From NCBI GenBank assembly GCA_963969495.1, contig OZ018317.1:31745503-31809502 (forward strand): a stretch of DNA of 64,000 bases. The letters are read 5' to 3'. Below are positions 58,990-64,000 of this stretch, in pieces (position 1 is the first letter of the stretch; every line of letters begins with the position of its first letter). The notes beneath the pieces were generated by a model. It did not search any database. It saw only the letters and a program-made list of their open reading frames with translations, and had not been told where the DNA came from. This DNA is from Ceratothoa steindachneri. Lineage: Eukaryota > Arthropoda > Malacostraca > Isopoda > Cymothoidae. The position numbers and the translations under genes were made by a program.

Positions 58990-60170
58990 TCCAAGCGCCA
59001 GTCGTCGAAAAACAAGGGGAAGAATTCCTTTGAATAAGGGTCACATTGACGAGAGAACAAATACAATCGCTATTAACTCTTTCAAGCGGAGAACGCCAAA
59101 CTCATGGGTATGACCAAGGCACCTGGATATATAATACACACGATCAAGAACATCTTAAAGGCATGCCTAAGCACCGGTTACTTCCGAGATGACTGCAAAC
59201 TCGTCATTATTGATTCCGTGCCAAAACCAGAGAAACCACCAAGTCTCCTCACTAACTACAGACTTATATCGCTTCTGAACAGCCTAGGAAGATTTTCGTG
59301 AGAATCATGAACAGAATACATATATATTGAATATAACAACTTAAACAACGAATTAAATTTCAGATTCCATAGGAGAAGATAGCTAAGGCCAAAACAGAAC
59401 CCTTGTATATCAATCTTGTCCTGAGGGATGTCAAAAAAGCCTTTAAAAAGTCTGAATTAAGGGCATGCAACAGAGTAAAGGGCTTTCCTGATTATTAACG
59501 AATACGAAAGGATCAAATTTAAATGGGAAGCTGAACTCTCCTTGTGTGCACTACCTCAGGCCCACGCTTTATTTCATCTACAAGGCGGACCTACCACCAC
59601 CAAGAATGTCTGAATGCCGACACAGGTAGTAGAGAAGCGAAGGATTTCAGGCGGGTATGATAGCCATTAAAATCGACAACAGAAAAAAATTCAAGAGCGA
59701 ATAAAAAATACAAACAAACAGGTCGAAATTTACTATAATCCCAATTTCCGTAAAAAAATATCGGATATCTAAGTAGAAGACCCACTCTAACCATATCATC
59801 CCGGATGCAAAGTACTGGAATTACAGATAACCTCGACCGGCTACAATCAACATATAGCCTAAAGAATAAACAGAAAAACGTCAGTGCTTAACCGCATATG
59901 CAGCTAAATAGTACGTCTAAAATAAAGGGAACTCCTGAACGTACAAAATAAAGCTCTCTATCTAATTACCAACACAAGGAGGATAGAATGGTTAAGCCAA
60001 CGAACCCTCCATCAATAAGCTAATATTGAACCACTCAATTTAACAATAAACAAAAGAGCGGAAAATATATAGAGGAAGATTGACTCCCTTTCTCAAATCT
60101 GCAGAAAACATCTCCACCAGAGCGAACGCAAACTCAAACTCCCGATGCTCCAGTGGAAGAATTTAGCTTA
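58990..60170 (+). pseudogene. Decayed LINE RT fragment
   Basis: At 59080-59300 the frame reads TKAPGYIIHTIKNILKACL, then STGYFRDDCKLVIIDSVPKP and LLTNYRLISLLNSLGR. This is the RT block KAPG...GYFP..WK.A...PKP...NYRPISLL of jockey/RTE-like LINEs. Downstream similarity is patchy: LRDVKKAFKK near 59430, YFIYKADLPPPR near 59575, and WLSQRTLHQ-like C-terminal sequence near 59990. Many stops. Confidence 0.6.
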
Positions 60171-60344
60171 GAATGGATGAAGAGGAAGATTACTTACCCA
60201 ACAAAGACAAAATCACCGAATTAGAGTCAGGATACAAACAAAGAATAATAATACAGGATGAAGATAAAAAAGTGATATTTTTACTAAAGTGAAATTGTGC
60301 AGTGAAAAGTATCAGAAACTAGTCCAGCAAATTACTAAAAATGT

Positions 60345-60490
60345 TGTAACAATGTGTTAAGTGAACAAAGAAGTGGAAGGGAAAGTGTAGAATCGCGAAA
60401 TAAGGTGGATAACAAGTAGTAACAAAGTGTTGTAAGTAAACAAAACAGCGGAAAGGAAATTGTTAAAAGTGGAATAAAGTGTAAGATAGT
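60345..60490 (+). repeat. Imperfect ~75-bp tandem duplication
   Basis: Two units share AACAAAG.G, GTAA(G)T.AACAAA and AAT(A)AGTG. They may belong to the 5' UTR of the LINE that follows. Confidence 0.5.
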
Positions 60491-61728
60491 ATGTGAGTTC
60501 AGATCTGGAAAAGTGATGTCAATGAGAGCAGTCGAGGGGCGAAAATAACCATCAGGCAGAGACAAAATAGTGGAGATCAGGAAAATGAAACAATGATTAT
60601 ACAGTTAATTGCCAGAAAGAATATGAACATTCAATATGGGAATATAAGAACCAAGGCTGCTGACCCTAAATGGATATCGGATAAAATTAAACGTTATATC
60701 GTCATTAAAAGGGGAATTTATTATAAGAAAATAAAAACGGTGCAGGTGAATTAAGGCAGAGGTACAATGAGCTAACTCAGGACATTAAAAAACTAATTAG
60801 GGTAGCAAAAAGAAATCAAAAAAATAAAGTGGCAAATAAGACAGGGAAAGATCGCAAAGGTTTCTTTCAATTATACATAACTAAGACTGGATATAAAATA
60901 GGCCCACTTAAAACTACAGATGGAGAGTTTGTGAGTGATACTGATGCAATGTCTAAGATGTTAAATAAGTATTTTCTCTCAATATTTATACTCGAGGACC
61001 TAATGGGACTTTGATCTTCAGGGGTGATAAGGATTAAAAATAAGAGGATAGTTTAATTACAAAAGAGATAGTCTCAAAAGGAATATTTAGAATTAAATTT
61101 AATAAAGTACCGGACCCTGAAGATATTTGTCCTAGGGATTTGATGGAATGTTTAGATATGTTAATTGAGCAGCTAGCATACCTATTTAGAAAATCGTTAA
61201 AGACTAGCATTGTACAACACCCTGAAAGAAACTAATGTGATACCTATATTTAAGAAGGGAGATAAAAGGATCATGTCCAATTACCGGTCAGTGAGTTTGA
61301 CATCAGTGTTGGGGGAAAGGATGGAATCTTCAATGGCGAAATCTATTAAAGATCACTCACATAAACATAAGTTTAGTAAAGAAACTCAACACAGCATTAC
61401 TCTCTTTTTATAGAAAAGTATACGAAGCTGCCAATAAAGATGAAAATTACGATATTGTTTAATTGGATGTTAGTACGGCTTTGGACACGGTGCTACACTT
61501 ATGACTTTTTAGTTAGATTCAGTAGTAGCTTAGTGACAGACAGCAAAAAATTAGTATAGATGAGATTAAATCTGAGTGTGGGGAATGTTACCGGGGTGGT
61601 TCCTCAGGGGGCGATGTTGGGGGCGTTATTGTTCCTAATTTATATCAATGTTCTTGACTTAGGTATAAGTAGCAACCTGAGTACGTTTGACCATGATATT
61701 AAGTTAGGTAGGATTATGAGGTCTGACA

Positions 61729-61800
61729 CTGAAGCTAAGGTATTACAAGATGAATTGACCATACCATTCCCAGTGGGAAGAGAAATGCCAAATAGAATTT
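61729..61800 (+). repeat. 72-bp segment exactly repeated at 62022-62093
   Basis: CTGAAGCTAAGGTATTACAA through to CCAAATAGAATTT is identical at both places, offset 293 bp, within the decayed LINE. Confidence 0.97.
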
Positions 61801-62021
61801 AACATAAACAGGTCTAATGTACTTAGTATAGGTAGGCGAAATCCACTGAATATTGATAAATTGAGTAGGAGAGATTTATGAAGGTCTGAATGCGAAAGAG
61901 ACTTATGTGTCCTGGCAAGTTCAGACCTCCAGCCTAAAAAGCAGTGCATAAGTGCTAGGAGTAGAGCTAAAAGGGTATTGAGGTTTATTGGGAGGAGTGT
62001 AATAGGAGTGCTGATGTCATT

Positions 62022-62093
62022 CTGAAGCTAAGGTATTACAAGATGAATTGACCATACCATTCCCAGTGGGAAGAGAAATGCCAAATAGAATTT
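62022..62093 (+). repeat. Second copy of the 72-bp segment
   Basis: Identical to 61729-61800. It interrupts the LINE coding order, so it is the inserted copy. Confidence 0.97.
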
Positions 62094-62500
62094 GTGCGGG
62101 GTGATTTTGGTCAGCATATTATAGGATGGTTGTTGGTTTGTGTGAGTCTGTGCAAAGAAGGATGCCTAAAATGATTCTTGGGTGGAGGAGATTACCTTAT
62201 AATGAAAGGCTTAGGTGACCAAATCTACCTACGTTAGAAAGAAGAAGAGTTCAAGTGAGTATTAGGAAATAATAGGGGAGACATAGGTAGGGTTTTTATT
62301 TTTAGTGAACAGGATAGGACAAGTAAGCTGGACAAGTTTAGGTTTAGGAAAGAGATTGGTAGAAATTGGTTTACAAATCGAGTGGTAGATAAATGGAATA
62401 CGCCCCGTAGTGATATGAGGGAAATGTCCTCCCTGCGCAGTTTTAAGAGTAGATTGGATGGATTTATGGATGAAGATGCTAGGTCGGACTGAACTGGGTG

Positions 62501-63180
62501 ACCAGAACAAGTGCTACCCCTCTTATATTTTATTGATTAACCTTTTGCAGACTCTTTCATTTCTTATTTTCTTCTATTCTAAATACAATCGTACAATACA
62601 TTCATCACAAAACTACAAAAACAGGACAGTAAAGATAAGTAATAGCTCAAAACATAAATTTACATAACTGCATGAGTGTTAGAACAAACACAAGAGCGAA
62701 AGAACGAATAGAAGACAAACAGATTGAGGCCGTTCTCTCGTCATCTATAAACAACAAACTAGAGCAATGAATCGAATGGACATAGGAAGAGGGAATCATT
62801 GTTCGGATTCCACGTTAATCAGTATGTACAACTAATAGAAGTGTTCCACTATCTTCTACTATCCCCCTAACGAAGAAGGGCAACTTAGATTACTTCTTAT
62901 TATTATTTCGCATTTCATCCTCCTTTCACCCTCCATCTTTTCTTATCCTCCCCTCTGGGCATGAACCTATTGGAGAGAGAGGAAGGGACCCAATTTGAGT
63001 TGACTAAGGTTGACCTCCACGAAGATGACCGATGGCAAGTCGATAAACATCGAGGAAATATAGTGATGGAAAGTGCTTAGATTTTTTGCTTCGTCCTTTC
63101 TCGACTCATCAGAATGCTCTATTTTGCTAACTTGAAAAGTTGTTAACCATATTAAACATCTCTAACCTAACTGTTGACTG

Positions 63181-63181
<1 letters not shown>
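62501..63181. other. LINE 3' end and intergenic DNA
   Basis: The LINE 3' UTR probably covers the first 100 bases. Nothing else recognised. Confidence 0.45.

Positions 63182-63250
<69 letters not shown>
63182..63250. repeat. (TA)n microsatellite
   Basis: About 34 TA units directly abutting the PLE-type terminus at 63251. Confidence 0.97.
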
Positions 63251-63254
<4 letters not shown>

Positions 63255-63420
63255 GCAATCTCCCGCAGGAAAAATGAAAAGGTGCTTCCGAGTACCTTCG
63301 AACTTTATTCAGTTCATTCTCAAGAAAAACTTCTAGTGAAAATAATATAATAAGGGTATATATAAGACAGTAAAAAATAAAGGACCACCTCTAAGACAAG
63401 GAATAACCAATGAGGAAGTA
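63251..63420 (-). mobile_element. Penelope-like terminus next to (TA)n
   Basis: On the minus strand a TATATATA box (about 63364-63357) is followed by TTGAGAATGAAC, a short loop, GTTCGAA and CTCGG, then a T-rich end touching (TA)n. This matches the layout of the PLE-type terminus at 23270-23560. No coding part is present in the window. Confidence 0.5.
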
Positions 63421-63734
63421 GGAGAGGGACAGGAAAATTCACATTAAAATTTAGCTATAATAGGTAGCTAGGTCAAACCAAGAGGCAAAAAGGGTCAAGA
63501 GCAGAGCTAAAGGGGTTGAACGATTAGCGGAAAAGGATATAGTGTAAAGAGTGAGATTAGTAAAGACACAAGAAGCAAGCAGATACGTGGGAGGATGGGG
63601 TGGGTAAGGAGAGGGGGAAAGAAATAAAATAATGTTAGTATCTGCTCGATTCTTAAGTAAAATTTTTTTAAAAACTGGCAATGGCTTCGCCACTCCACCC
63701 TACGAGGGAGCTTGCGCTTTGCTACTATGATTAA

Positions 63735-64000
63735 AATTTAAAATCTAAAAAAAAGCAGCCATGGTTAAATTTTTATAAATTTTCTGAACTTCGCCAATTA
63801 TAATCATTTTAAAAAGTAACTTTAAACTAAATTTTCCCTCTTTCAAAATATCACGTTGCTAAAATATAGAGTTATAGAAGAATAGAAGAAGATATATAAA
63901 AATAAATTTTCTGAACTTCATGCACCATTTGTAATTCTTTGGGTTTTAAAAAATTTACAAAATTTTGATACTTATATTTATTTCTGAATTTCACCATTTT
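63735..64000 (-). repeat. AT-rich dispersed repeat, inverted mate of 7902-8180
   Basis: Reverse complement of the 7.9-kb repeat. It continues past the window end, so its length is unknown. Confidence 0.85.

Larger units (their letters stand above)
60590..62500 (+). pseudogene. Second CR1-type LINE, heavily decayed
   Basis: Same clade as the open ORF2 at the window start but with many breaks: KKLIRVAKRNQKNKVANKT, GFFQLYITKTGYKIGPLKT, FKKGDKRIMSNYRSVSLTS, VVPQGAMLGALLFLIYINVL and a catalytic box reading FDHD (61686-61697) where FADD is expected. Then come CERDLCVLASSDLQPKKQCI, IGRVFIFSEQDRTSKLDKFR and SLRSFKSRLDGFMDED near the end. An exact 72-bp internal duplication is present (separate entry). 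Confidence 0.82.

Overview
The window looks like eukaryotic intergenic DNA from an arthropod, and I lean towards a crustacean. Several things support this: long (TA)n microsatellites, spliceosomal introns, and a dense mixture of retrotransposons and DNA transposons. It also holds two protein families that I know mainly as multicopy arthropod genes of unknown function. I see no operons, no rRNA and no CRISPR. I found no host gene I can name. Almost every reading frame with a recognisable product belongs to a mobile element, and most are broken.

Layout. 1-2.5 kb: 5'-cut but otherwise open CR1/jockey-type LINE ORF2, the best preserved coding region. 3.3-4.0 kb: hAT remnant. 4.2-6.6 kb: Penelope-like element (PLE-1) with inverted arms that each carry a GIY-YIG nuclease and that lie next to (TA)n tracts. 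8.35-9.66 kb: solo LTR of a Ty3/gypsy family, followed by an IS630/mariner-type transposase remnant. 11.2-19.2 kb: a Ty3/gypsy element of the same family with both LTRs and a 5-bp target duplication. It contains a Tc1-like transposon and is itself inserted in a dispersed repeat whose uninterrupted paralogue sits at 43.6-44.4 kb. 20.5-28.5 kb: LINE ORF1 and endonuclease fragments, PLE termini and a second decayed PLE (PLE-2). 29-41 kb: two arthropod multicopy gene families of unknown function, two hAT pseudogenes, an intron-bearing Tc1-like element nested in one hAT, and a mariner. 45-53.8 kb: LINE endonuclease fragment, then a nearly full-length I-clade LINE (ORF1 plus endonuclease-RT-RNase H). 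55-62.5 kb: RT/RNase H fragment, promoter-like and tRNA-like pieces, a ZBED5-like hAT fragment and two decayed LINEs. 63.2-64 kb: (TA)n, a PLE-type terminus, and an AT-rich repeat that is the inverted mate of one at 7.9 kb.

Insertion order can be read from the nesting. The dispersed repeat came first, then the gypsy element, then Tc1-A. Separately, Tc1-B entered the ZBED-type hAT. Two patterns recur. First, element ends lie against (TA)n microsatellites. Second, the catalytic YxDD box of reverse transcriptase is altered in at least four of the six elements where it can be read. I found no convincing undescribed system. The most informative items are the paralogous empty site, the LTR-internal palindromic minisatellite, the gypsy element with no integrase, and the inverted PLE. 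All family assignments come from reading motifs by eye, without database searches.
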